Source of the DNA: JAQUSX01 sp035446985
Lineage (GTDB): Bacteria > Bacillota > Clostridia > Christensenellales > CAG-314
Length of the DNA: 12,729 bases
Assembly: GCA_035446985.1 (NCBI GenBank)
Contig: DAOTGG010000031.1
Span: 1-12,729 of the forward strand
Direction of reading: 5' to 3'
The stretch's first letter is position 1. The number at the start of each line of letters is the position of its first letter. The notes under the pieces are model-generated. The model saw only the letters and a program-made list of their open reading frames with translations, had not been told where the DNA came from and did not search any database. The position numbers and the translations under genes are program-made. This document shows, one piece after another, positions 1-5,808 of the stretch.

Positions 1-198
1 CAGCCCGCGCAAAAAATAACCCTTGTCGGGTCGCAGTTTACCAAGTCAGCAACATTTTGTCTTGTATCAAATACGCTTGAAGCCGCCTTTCTGCCGCCCG
101 CGCCCCGATTGGAGTTAAAAGACGCCGTTAAAGTCGCGGTTACGGCGTTTATAACTTCCTTTGGTTTGAAAAAGGTTGTCGCAGCATTATCAAAATAA
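1..198 (+). CDS. C-terminal 65 residues of an unidentified protein (5' end outside window)
   Basis: The first reading frame is open from base 1 and stops at TAA 196–198. It encodes an Ala/Val-rich tail that begins QPAQKITLVGSQF and ends GLKKVVAALSK. The composition is that of a folded soluble domain: a short beta-like stretch (KITLVGS), a Pro-rich turn (LPPAPRLEL) and two amphipathic helices (DAVKVAVTAFITSF, KKVVAALSK). I see no membrane segment. It lies 67 bases upstream of the DUF3343 gene with no terminator between them, so the two may be co-transcribed. I do not recognise the family. It does not resemble the C-terminus of a cysteine desulfurase, which is a common DUF3343 neighbour. That this frame is coding is likely; its function is unknown. 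Confidence 0.6.
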   Translation, partial: QPAQKITLVGSQFTKSATFCLVSNTLEAAFLPPAPRLELKDAVKVAVTAFITSFGLKKVVAALSK

Positions 199-253
199 AT
201 CATATAATAAATATATTAAGCCATTAGGCGTGGAATACATAAAAACAACTAAT

Positions 254-260
254 GAGGTGG
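254..260 (+). promoter_or_regulatory. Ribosome binding site that fixes the DUF3343 start
   Basis: GAGGTGG lies five bases before ATG 266. It favours this ATG over the in-frame TTG at 176, which would overlap the end of the upstream gene and add 30 residues that look non-conserved (rich in Asn, Lys and Tyr). Confidence 0.7.
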
Positions 261-265
261 ATTTT

Positions 266-514
266 ATGGCTGCAATTATCGCGGCTTATAGGTCGAGAAC
301 CATAACAATGCAAGTTTACACCTTCTTAACCGAGCAAGGAATATATTGCTCGCTTATTTCCACGCCCCGAGAAGCGGGAGTCGGTTGCGGACTTTCTATA
401 AAGTTTGACGAAAGCTATTTTGGCAGAGTATCAAGCATTTCCACATATCCTACTTTCGCGGGTTTTTTCCGAGTAATGGATTCAAACGGAAGAAGAATAG
501 TCACGCGCGTGTGA
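266..514 (+). CDS. DUF3343 family protein (putative Se/S carrier-like)
   Basis: A small cytoplasmic protein of 82 residues, the usual size for DUF3343. The family signature is clear: an N-terminal beta strand followed by a helix (residues 10–24), then STPREAGVGCGLSIKF at 32–47, with the conserved Cys at 41 inside the GCGLSIKF loop. DUF3343 proteins have been described as putative selenium or sulfur carrier-like proteins because they are often encoded near cysteine desulfurase or selenium genes. The biochemical role is not settled. The start is ATG 266, chosen for its strong ribosome binding site and because residue 1 then begins just before the first conserved strand. It probably shares a transcript with the partial gene upstream. 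No terminator is visible before nth, which has its own promoter starting at the stop codon of this gene. Confidence 0.85.
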   Translation: MAAIIAAYRSRTITMQVYTFLTEQGIYCSLISTPREAGVGCGLSIKFDESYFGRVSSISTYPTFAGFFRVMDSNGRRIVTRV

Positions 515-515
515 C

Positions 516-544
516 TTGCGTAAATATGCTCGATATGTTAAAAT
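516..544 (+). promoter_or_regulatory. Predicted nth promoter, leaderless layout
   Basis: The -35 TTGCGT (516–521) and -10 TAAAAT (539–544) are separated by 17 bp. A TGT directly before the -10 (536–538) makes it an extended -10. Only seven bases separate the -10 from ATG 552, so transcription should start at or next to the ATG. No Shine-Dalgarno sequence is present. Confidence 0.6.
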
Positions 545-551
545 TTAACGT

Positions 552-1189
552 ATGAGAGAAAAAACAGCGGCGATTTTAAAATTGCTTTCCAAGCAGTTTC
601 CAAACCCCAAAAGCGAGCTTAATTACAATAACGTTTTTCAGCTGTTGGTGGCTGTGATTTTGTCCGCCCAATGTACCGACAAAAGAGTGAATGAAATAAC
701 CAAAACGCTTTTTAATGTCGCCGACACGCCCGAAAAAATGAGGGACATTCCTCTCGGCAGATTGGAAGAGCTTATTCATTCCGCTGGTTTTACAAAAACA
801 AGGCGAAATTTTTACACAATATGTCGGCGGACTTGGTGGACAGATTCGGCGGCAAAGTGCCGAACGATATCGTTTCTCTGCGTTCGCTCGACGGCGTGGG
901 ACAAAAAACCGCTAACGTCGTTTACGCCGTAGGTTTTAACGGACAAGCTTTGGCTGTCGACACTCACGTATTCAGAGTTGCACGACGGCTTGGTCTTGCG
1001 GACGCGAAAACGCCCGAAAAAGTAGAGGAACAGCTAAAAAACGATATAGACGAAAATATGTGGACAGACAGTCATCATTATCTGCTGCTGCACGGACGGT
1101 ACGTATGCAAAGCCAGGAGTCCCGAATGCGAAAAATGCGTAATCAAAGATTTTTGCGAATATTATCAAAAAAGTTTGATTATTAAATAA
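552..1189 (+). pseudogene. nth: Endonuclease III, DNA glycosylase/AP lyase, with a one-base frameshift
   Basis: Endonuclease III removes oxidised pyrimidines from DNA and cuts the abasic site (base excision repair). The N-terminal 80 residues read from ATG 552 and include the family stretch LLVAVILSAQCTDKRVN. At the T run 788–791 the frame breaks. Reading continues in the -1 frame (next codon TAC at 791–793) to TAA 1187–1189. Adding one T gives a 212-residue protein, and E. coli Nth is 211. In the joined protein the helix-hairpin-helix LDGVGQKTA carries Lys119, the catalytic Asp is 137 in VDTHVFR, and the iron-sulfur cysteines are 186, 193, 196 and 202. All are one residue off the E. coli positions (120, 138, 187, 194, 197, 203). 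Without a shift, translation ends at 932 and loses the catalytic Asp and the cluster. ATG 821 has no ribosome binding site, so the second half is not a separate gene. Sequencing error, a true mutation or slippage on U-UUU are all possible. Confidence 0.88.
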
Positions 1190-1267
1190 TTTCATAAAAA
1201 ATTTTAAGTATAAACTAAAAAAATTGACTTATTATAAAAAAGGCGGCAAAAGTTATAATAAATTTGA

Positions 1268-1295
1268 TTGTGAAATGATGTTAGTATGTTACAAT
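1268..1295 (+). promoter_or_regulatory. Candidate obgE promoter
   Basis: TTGTGA (1268–1273), a 16-bp spacer and TACAAT (1290–1295), preceded by TGT (extended -10). This predicts an mRNA leader of about 48 bases before ATG 1350. A TATAAT at 1254–1259 is an alternative -10 but has no good -35. Confidence 0.45.
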
Positions 1296-1349
1296 GCTTT
1301 TGCCTTAAAATAACTAAAAAATAACCAAAAAAGCAGGAATAAATAAATT

Positions 1350-2615
1350 ATGTATCTTGACAAAGTCAGAATTTTCATAAAAGGCGGAGACGGCGGAAAC
1401 GGCGCGGTGGCTTTTCATACTGAAAAGTTCGTGCCTAACGGCGGACCCGACGGCGGCGACGGCGGAAAAGGCGGCGACGTCATATTCGTCGCGTCTAACT
1501 CCGTAAATACTCTTAACGAATTTTATTACAAAAAGCATTTTCGCGCGGGCAGCGGTGAAAACGGCGCGGGCAAACGCTGTTACGGCAAACAAGGCGCGGA
1601 CATCATTGTTACCGTTCCCGTTGGAACTGTAATAAAAGACGCCGAAACCGATAGAATAATCGCCGATATGTTTTCCGACGGAGAAAAAGCCGTGGTTTTG
1701 CATGGCGGAAAAGGCGGCAGGGGAAACATTCATTTTGCAAATGCCCGCAGACAAGCTCCGCATTTTGCGCAGGACGGAATAAAATGTCCCGAAAGACAAA
1801 TCACGCTGGAATTGAAAACGATTGCCGACGTAGGTATTATCGGTTTTCCTAACGTAGGAAAATCCACGCTTTTGTCGGTTATTTCTCAGGCAAAGCCCAA
1901 AATAGCCAATTATCATTTTACGACGCTTACGCCTAATCTTGGAGTAGTGTCTTACAAAGAACATACTTTCGTTGTAGCTGATATTCCAGGACTTATCGAG
2001 GGAGCGGCGGAAGGCGCGGGACTCGGACACAATTTCTTACGCCATATCGAACGGAACAGAATTCTTGTTCACGTCGTGGATATTTCGGGTAGCGAAAACC
2101 GCGATCCCATACATGACTTTGAGCTTATAAATAACGAACTGTCCAAATACAGCAAAGTTATGGCAAAACTACCGCAAATAGTCGTAGCAAACAAAATGGA
2201 TATGGCGAACGCGGAAGAAAATTTCATAAAATTTAAAGCCAAATACGGCAAAAAATACAAAATCATTCCGATGACCACTATCATACACGAAGGCATAAAC
2301 GACTTACTGGACGTATTGATTACCGAACTGGACAAGCTGTTTCCGCTTGAAAGAACACGGTTTGAGCCGTTTGAGTTTGAAGACAAAGACAATTTGAGCT
2401 TTAAGGTAATTAAACACGAGCCGAGCGTTTATGAAGTTATCGGCGGCATTGTAGAGGACTTGACTCGAAAAGTATTTTTCGACGACTATGAGAGTTTTCG
2501 GTATTTTCAAAATACTCTCAAAAAACAAGGCGTTATCGCGGAGCTGAAAAAACAGGGTATGAAAGAGGGCGATACGGTTATCGTCAGCGATTTGGAATTT
2601 GAATACGTGGAGTAA
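1350..2615 (+). CDS. obgE: Obg-family GTPase (ribosome assembly)
   Basis: An essential-type GTPase that binds the 50S subunit during late assembly and links it to growth state. All three domains of the family are present in 421 residues. The glycine-rich Obg fold spans about 1–157 (KGGDGGNG, GGPDGGDGGKGGD). The G domain covers 158–330, with G1 GFPNVGKST at 165–173, switch Thr191/192, G3 DIPG at 211–214 and G4 NKMD at 281–284. A C-terminal OCT domain follows from about 342, rich in acidic residues and ending in DLEFEYVE. The OCT domain is typical of Bacillota and related Gram-positives. One oddity is the G5 position, which reads MTT (308–310) where most members have a Ser-Ala pair. The start codon has a modest ribosome binding site (CAGGAA, 1334–1339). 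It is followed by yhbY after five bases. The usual ribosomal protein genes rplU and rpmA are not upstream here; nth is. Confidence 0.96.
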   Translation: MYLDKVRIFIKGGDGGNGAVAFHTEKFVPNGGPDGGDGGKGGDVIFVASNSVNTLNEFYYKKHFRAGSGENGAGKRCYGKQGADIIVTVPVGTVIKDAETDRIIADMFSDGEKAVVLHGGKGGRGNIHFANARRQAPHFAQDGIKCPERQITLELKTIADVGIIGFPNVGKSTLLSVISQAKPKIANYHFTTLTPNLGVVSYKEHTFVVADIPGLIEGAAEGAGLGHNFLRHIERNRILVHVVDISGSENRDPIHDFELINNELSKYSKVMAKLPQIVVANKMDMANAEENFIKFKAKYGKKYKIIPMTTIIHEGINDLLDVLITELDKLFPLERTRFEPFEFEDKDNLSFKVIKHEPSVYEVIGGIVEDLTRKVFFDDYESFRYFQNTLKKQGVIAELKKQGMKEGDTVIVSDLEFEYVE

Positions 2616-2620
2616 AAATA

Positions 2621-2911
2621 ATGTTAACAAGTAAAGAAAGAAGTATCTTAAAAAGTAAATGCAATACGTTAAAACCGTCGGTGAATATAGGCAAAGGCGG
2701 CTTAACGGAAAATATCGCCACGGAAATCGAAACGGTATTATTTCATAATGAAATCGCAAAAATAAGCGTTTTGAAAAGCTGTACCGAAAAAGCGACCGAC
2801 TTAATGACCGCCGTATGCGAAAAAATAGGCAGCGAGCCGATAGCGAGTATCGGAAATAAATTCGTTGTGTATAAACGCAGCGACAAAAAAGAAATCGAAC
2901 ATTTACTTTAA
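2621..2911 (+). CDS. yhbY: YhbY/CRM-domain RNA-binding protein
   Basis: A 96-residue single CRM (CRS1–YhbY) domain protein of the usual length (about 97). It binds rRNA and associates with pre-50S particles; the B. subtilis counterpart is YqeI. The family opens with LTSKERSILKSKCNTLKPSVNIGKGGLT, split here between a long helix (residues 3–16) and the RNA-binding GxxG-type loop GKGG at 24–27. The second half alternates strands and helices (KISVLKS, ASIGNKFVVYKR) as expected. Its ribosome binding site GTGGAG (2607–2612) lies over the obgE stop codon, so translation of the pair is probably coupled. The next gene is head-on and a terminator follows, so obgE and yhbY form a two-gene unit. Confidence 0.92.
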   Translation: MLTSKERSILKSKCNTLKPSVNIGKGGLTENIATEIETVLFHNEIAKISVLKSCTEKATDLMTAVCEKIGSEPIASIGNKFVVYKRSDKKEIEHLL

Positions 2912-2986
2912 AATTTAGCAAAGAACTATTTTAAAAAAAAATTCAAGGAAAAATCGAAAAAAGGCAAAAAAAATTACAAAGAACAT

Positions 2987-3016
2987 GCGGTTTTTATAAA
3001 GAAAACCGCGTTTTTT
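2987..3016 (+). terminator. Rho-independent terminator of obgE–yhbY
   Basis: GCGGTTTT (2987–2994) pairs with AAAACCGC (3002–3009) around a seven-base loop, followed by six T (3011–3016). It overlaps the 3' end of the head-on gene (its stop codon is at 2994–2996). The opposite strand lacks a matching T run, so it serves mainly the plus strand. Confidence 0.8.
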
Positions 3017-3761
3017 CATTAAATTTTTTATTAAATTTGCTGTATATTCCCGCAGCCAACAGTAGCGCGGACATAACCAGCGAATATATCGGAAAGAAAC
3101 TGATAAACGAAATTCCCACCAACGCTATTGACGAAATGATATAATACGGGAAACGTTTTTCGTTAAAAGCGTAAATAAGTATTTTTTTATCTTTTTTCAC
3201 CGTGTTTTCGGGTAGCTCGGGAAGGGTATTATTTTGTTCCAAAATCTTGCATAAATCGTCTACCGAAAAAACTGTGCAGCGGGTGTCGGTGTAATCGCAA
3301 AACGGCTTGATATCAAAATCGGTTTTGCCGTAAATTATAATTTTGTCGGCGTTTATTTTTCGGTTAAACGCAATCAGCTCGATAAAGTTTTGTTTATTCA
3401 ACGCAGTAAATTTAAACCAAACGCAAACGAACAGTTTTTTTTCGGCTTTACTTGCGATAAACCCGTTTTTTACAAAAAATGTTTCGTAGCCTTTTGAGCT
3501 GAAAATATCGGCTACAATTTCCGTTCCGCCGTTAATGGACAAAAACAATTCCAATTTTTCCAAAAGCTCTTTTCTTTTTTTGGAATAGTATTTTTTTGTT
3601 TTAAAAGGCAAGAGTTTATATAAAATAACGCAACAGCATAGAGTGATTCCACCCGCACAGACCGCGGAAATCCATGCGACTTTTACAAAATAATAAAGCC
3701 ACACAAAACTTACCATAAAGATCGCAAGACCTATTAAAAGTACGTTAAAAAACTTTGCCAT
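2994..3761 (-). CDS. Four-helix membrane protein with a cytoplasmic alpha/beta domain, function unknown
   Basis: A 255-residue protein I cannot assign to a named family with confidence. Hydrophobic helices at about 5–25 and 29–49, and again at 206–224 and 226–242, flank a soluble domain (55–200). Lys/Arg-rich stretches after helix 2 (KTKKYYSKKRKE) and at the C-terminus (KFNKKFNEKTR) suggest that the central domain and both ends are cytoplasmic. The central order is helix, GYETFFVKNGFIASKAEKKLF, VCVWFKF, a helix, then DKIIIYG and a final helix. This resembles the core of restriction-endonuclease-like (PD-(D/E)xK) folds such as Mrr-type membrane proteins, but the catalytic Asp and the Glu-x-Lys pair are not evident. 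That likeness is inference. No good ribosome binding site or promoter is visible upstream of ATG 3759–3761. It sits head-on between yhbY and nadD, genes that are normally adjacent. Confidence 0.78.
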   Translation of the reverse strand: MAKFFNVLLIGLAIFMVSFVWLYYFVKVAWISAVCAGGITLCCCVILYKLLPFKTKKYYSKKRKELLEKLELFLSINGGTEIVADIFSSKGYETFFVKNGFIASKAEKKLFVCVWFKFTALNKQNFIELIAFNRKINADKIIIYGKTDFDIKPFCDYTDTRCTVFSVDDLCKILEQNNTLPELPENTVKKDKKILIYAFNEKRFPYYIISSIALVGISFISFFPIYSLVMSALLLAAGIYSKFNKKFNEKTRFSL

Positions 3762-3810
3762 AATACCTAAGTGTTGACTAAATTAAAATTTTTAAACAGC
3801 GTAAATCGGC

Positions 3811-3839
3811 TTGAAAGGAATATTCGTTTAGTGTATAAT
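3811..3839 (+). promoter_or_regulatory. Strong predicted nadD promoter, leaderless layout
   Basis: TTGAAA (3811–3816), 17 bp, then a perfect TATAAT (3834–3839). Only eight bases (3840–3847) separate the -10 from ATG 3848, and there is no Shine-Dalgarno sequence. Transcription should begin about at the start codon. Confidence 0.75.
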
Positions 3840-3847
3840 AGCCATAA

Positions 3848-4969
3848 ATGAAAGTAGGCGTTTTTGGCGGTACTTTTTCACCGCCGCATATTACCCATAT
3901 CGAAATGGCTGAGCAAGCGGTATCGCAGCTCGGTCTGGACAAACTTTTTATTTTGCCTAACGGTATTCCGCCGCATAAATATTGCCGTGAAAACAAACTC
4001 GACAGACTCAATATGGCAAAACTGGCGTTCGACGGATTGTCTAAAACAGTCATAGATACTTATGAGATTGATAAACAAGGCGAAAGCTACACTTATCAGA
4101 CCTTGCTCCGTTTTAAAGATATTTATCCAAATGACGATATATATCTCATTATCGGGGGCGACAGCCTAAGGGATTTTGAAACGTGGAAAAACCCCGACAA
4201 AATTGCGGGTTTAGCCGGTATCGCCGTTTGCCAAAGAAAAGGCAACGACTATGAAAACGACAAAGTTGACGTAGAAAACCGTTACAACGCAAAGGTAGTT
4301 GAAGTAAAAATAACGCAGAGCGAAATATCGTCCACCAAAATAAGAGTAGATTATCAGTTCGGCATTGATTGCACGGACAGAGTGCCTAAACAAGTGGATG
4401 AATATATCGTTAACCGCGGACTGTATTCATATTACGGCGATTACGTGGAAAAACTCAGACAAATGTTAAAACCGTCGAGATTTAAGCATACTTATTACAC
4501 CACCCTTACTGGCGAAATGCTTCCTAGTAAATGTGATAAAGATAAAGTTTTTTTAGCGTGTTTACTGCACGACTGCGCAAAAAATATGTCGCCGTCGGAG
4601 TACGCAAAATACGGATTTACGCCCGACAAGAATATGCCCGAGGGTATATTGCACGCTCCGCTGGGGGCATTAGTCGCCGAAAAAGAATTCGGCGTTACCG
4701 ATAGTGAAATACTTGACGCAATACGATATCATACAACCGCAAGACCTAATATGACCGAGCTTGATATGGTTGTTTATACCGCCGACAAAATAGAGGAATC
4801 GCGCCCGTACCCCGTAAAGCACCTTTATGCAGATACATTGGAAGAAACTTTTACAAACTGCCTGCTTGAAGCTGCGGAATACGTTTCAAAAAGACTAAGT
4901 ATGACGAGTTACTACGGTCTTACCAAACAGGCGATAGATTTTTACTTGAATAAAAGGAGAAACAAATGA
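3848..4969 (+). CDS. nadD: Fused nicotinate-nucleotide adenylyltransferase (NadD) and YqeK-type HD hydrolase
   Basis: A two-domain protein of 373 residues. The N-terminal part (1–195) is NadD, which joins nicotinate mononucleotide to AMP from ATP in NAD synthesis. It has the nucleotide-binding GGTFSPPHITH at 7–17, LPNGIPPHK at 36–44, GGDSLRDFETWKN at 103–115 and the closing ISSTKIR at 160–166. The C-terminal part (about 198–370) is an HD-domain protein like YqeK, which is known to split diadenosine tetraphosphate symmetrically. Likely metal residues are His214 (RFKH), His241-Asp242 (LLHD), His269, His295 (RYHTT) and Asp313 (TADKIE). In B. subtilis these are two neighbouring genes; here they are one frame with a short linker around 191–200. 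The start is ATG 3848, the only one that gives the exact NadD N-terminus. It overlaps rsfS by four bases (ATGA). Confidence 0.95.
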   Translation: MKVGVFGGTFSPPHITHIEMAEQAVSQLGLDKLFILPNGIPPHKYCRENKLDRLNMAKLAFDGLSKTVIDTYEIDKQGESYTYQTLLRFKDIYPNDDIYLIIGGDSLRDFETWKNPDKIAGLAGIAVCQRKGNDYENDKVDVENRYNAKVVEVKITQSEISSTKIRVDYQFGIDCTDRVPKQVDEYIVNRGLYSYYGDYVEKLRQMLKPSRFKHTYYTTLTGEMLPSKCDKDKVFLACLLHDCAKNMSPSEYAKYGFTPDKNMPEGILHAPLGALVAEKEFGVTDSEILDAIRYHTTARPNMTELDMVVYTADKIEESRPYPVKHLYADTLEETFTNCLLEAAEYVSKRLSMTSYYGLTKQAIDFYLNKRRNK

Positions 4970-5307
4970 ACGACAAAGTAAAATTAATTTGCAAAACACT
5001 CAGCGACAAAAAAGCGGTGGACATCAAAGTAGTCCAAGTAAAAGAGATATCTTCGCTTGCGGATTATTTTGTAATATGTTCAGGCAAAAACGCGCCCCAA
5101 GTAAAGGCGCTTTATGAAAACCTTGACGAAACGCTCAGTAAACAAGGCATCGAACCGCGCCGCCAGGAAGGCAGCAGCGAAGGAAAATGGATCGCTATAG
5201 ATTACGGCGACGTACTCGTGCATATTTTTCACAGCGATACGAGAGAATTTTATCAGCTTGACAAACTGTGGTCAAACGGCATGAACGTCGTAGATTATAA
5301 GGAATAA
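4966..5307 (+). CDS. rsfS: Ribosomal silencing factor RsfS
   Basis: A 113-residue protein of the usual size. RsfS (YqeL/YbeB family) binds ribosomal protein uL14 and blocks joining of the subunits when nutrients are short. Family features include the start KAVDIKVVQVKEISSLADYFVI (helix, strand, helix; residues 16–37), CSGKNAPQVKAL at 38–49 and the C-terminal GSSEGKWIAIDYGDVLVHIF followed by REFYQLDKLW (69–102). Its ATG sits inside the nadD stop (ATGA), with a strong AAAGGAGA ribosome binding site inside the end of the upstream gene, so the two are translationally coupled. The nadD–yqeK–rsfS order is the classical Bacillota arrangement. A bidirectional terminator follows. Confidence 0.95.
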   Translation: MNDKVKLICKTLSDKKAVDIKVVQVKEISSLADYFVICSGKNAPQVKALYENLDETLSKQGIEPRRQEGSSEGKWIAIDYGDVLVHIFHSDTREFYQLDKLWSNGMNVVDYKE

Positions 5308-5369
5308 AATATTTTTTATTCAAACAAATTAGTTAAATATATCACTTATATAACTTGAAAACGCAAGAA

Positions 5370-5403
5370 AAAACGCGGCAGTATCGCCGCGTTTTATTTT
5401 TTT
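5370..5403. terminator. Bidirectional terminator between rsfS and the DUF378 gene
   Basis: AAAACGCGGC (5370–5379) pairs with GCCGCGTTTT (5386–5395) around a six-base loop. T runs follow on both strands: plus 5392–5403, minus as the complement of the A run before the stem. It can end both the nadD–rsfS unit and the head-on DUF378 gene. Confidence 0.88.
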
Positions 5404-5470
5404 ACCAAAATCGTTTTCATATAACTACATCACAAACGTAAAAAATTTTTTAAAATTCGTGTTATCTAAA

Positions 5471-5710
5471 CTAAAAAATATCGTCGTTTCGGTTTGAAAC
5501 CATATCGAATTTTCTGACAAACAGCCACGCAGTCATAAAGATGCCGGCGATACCGACTAAAACATAAATAGCGCGTTCAAGCCATATCATACTACCCGTA
5601 ATCCAGCCTACAAAGTTGAAATCGAAAATTCCGACCAAAAGCCAGTTAAGCGCGCCGATAATTATAAGAATAAGAGCGATAATAGACACAACGTTAAAGC
5701 CTCTTTTCAC
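5471..5710 (-). CDS. DUF378 family small membrane protein
   Basis: A 79-residue integral membrane protein of the DUF378 family (B. subtilis YuzA-like). Two membrane helices lie at about 6–29 and 45–66. The family signature IIGALNWLLVGIFDFNFVGW (residues 17–36) joins the first helix to the loop, and RAIYVLVGIAGI (46–57) forms the second. The molecular role of this family is unknown. The start is GTG at 5708–5710, supported by GGAGG (complement of 5720–5724) nine bases upstream. The C-terminus is a short polar tail (VRKFDMVSNRNDDIF). It is a single-gene unit, divergent from queT, and ends at the bidirectional terminator it shares with rsfS. No clear promoter is visible in its 98-bp upstream gap. 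Confidence 0.88.
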   Translation of the reverse strand: MKRGFNVVSIIALILIIIGALNWLLVGIFDFNFVGWITGSMIWLERAIYVLVGIAGIFMTAWLFVRKFDMVSNRNDDIF

Positions 5711-5773
5711 AACAAAAATCCTCCTTGATTTATTTACTAATAGTTTGGCGAAAATTTATATTATTATGTGTTG

Positions 5774-5802
5774 TTGCCAAGACCGTAAATATGTGAGATA
5801 AT
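5774..5802 (+). promoter_or_regulatory. Predicted queT promoter, leaderless layout
   Basis: TTGCCA (5774–5779), 17 bp, then GATAAT (5797–5802) preceded by TGA (extended -10). Six T follow and then ATG 5809, so the predicted start of transcription is the A of the start codon. There is no Shine-Dalgarno sequence and no room for a riboswitch. Confidence 0.7.
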
Positions 5803-5808
5803 TTTTTT

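Noticed and set aside
176..265. Longer DUF3343 reading frame from TTG 176
   Set aside because: It would overlap the end of the upstream gene and add unconserved residues. ATG 266 has GAGGTGG at the right distance.
821..1189. A separate 122-residue gene starting at ATG 821
   Set aside because: It is the C-terminal half of endonuclease III. The ATG has no ribosome binding site, and the -1 frame is open back to the T run, where it joins the N-terminal half at the expected residue.
1224..1259. TTGACT and TATAAT upstream of obgE as a promoter
   Set aside because: The spacer is 24 bp, too long for a normal promoter. The pair at 1268–1295 fits better.
1380..1490. Repeated GGCGGNGACGGC-like units
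   Set aside because: These encode the conserved glycine-rich Obg fold and are not a DNA repeat element.
1314..2030. Long minus-strand reading frame inside obgE
   Set aside because: It is a shadow of the certain obgE gene: low-complexity, rich in Phe/Arg/Ser, with no ribosome binding site or family likeness. The same holds for the other antisense frames in floA, nadD and the phosphoglucomutase.
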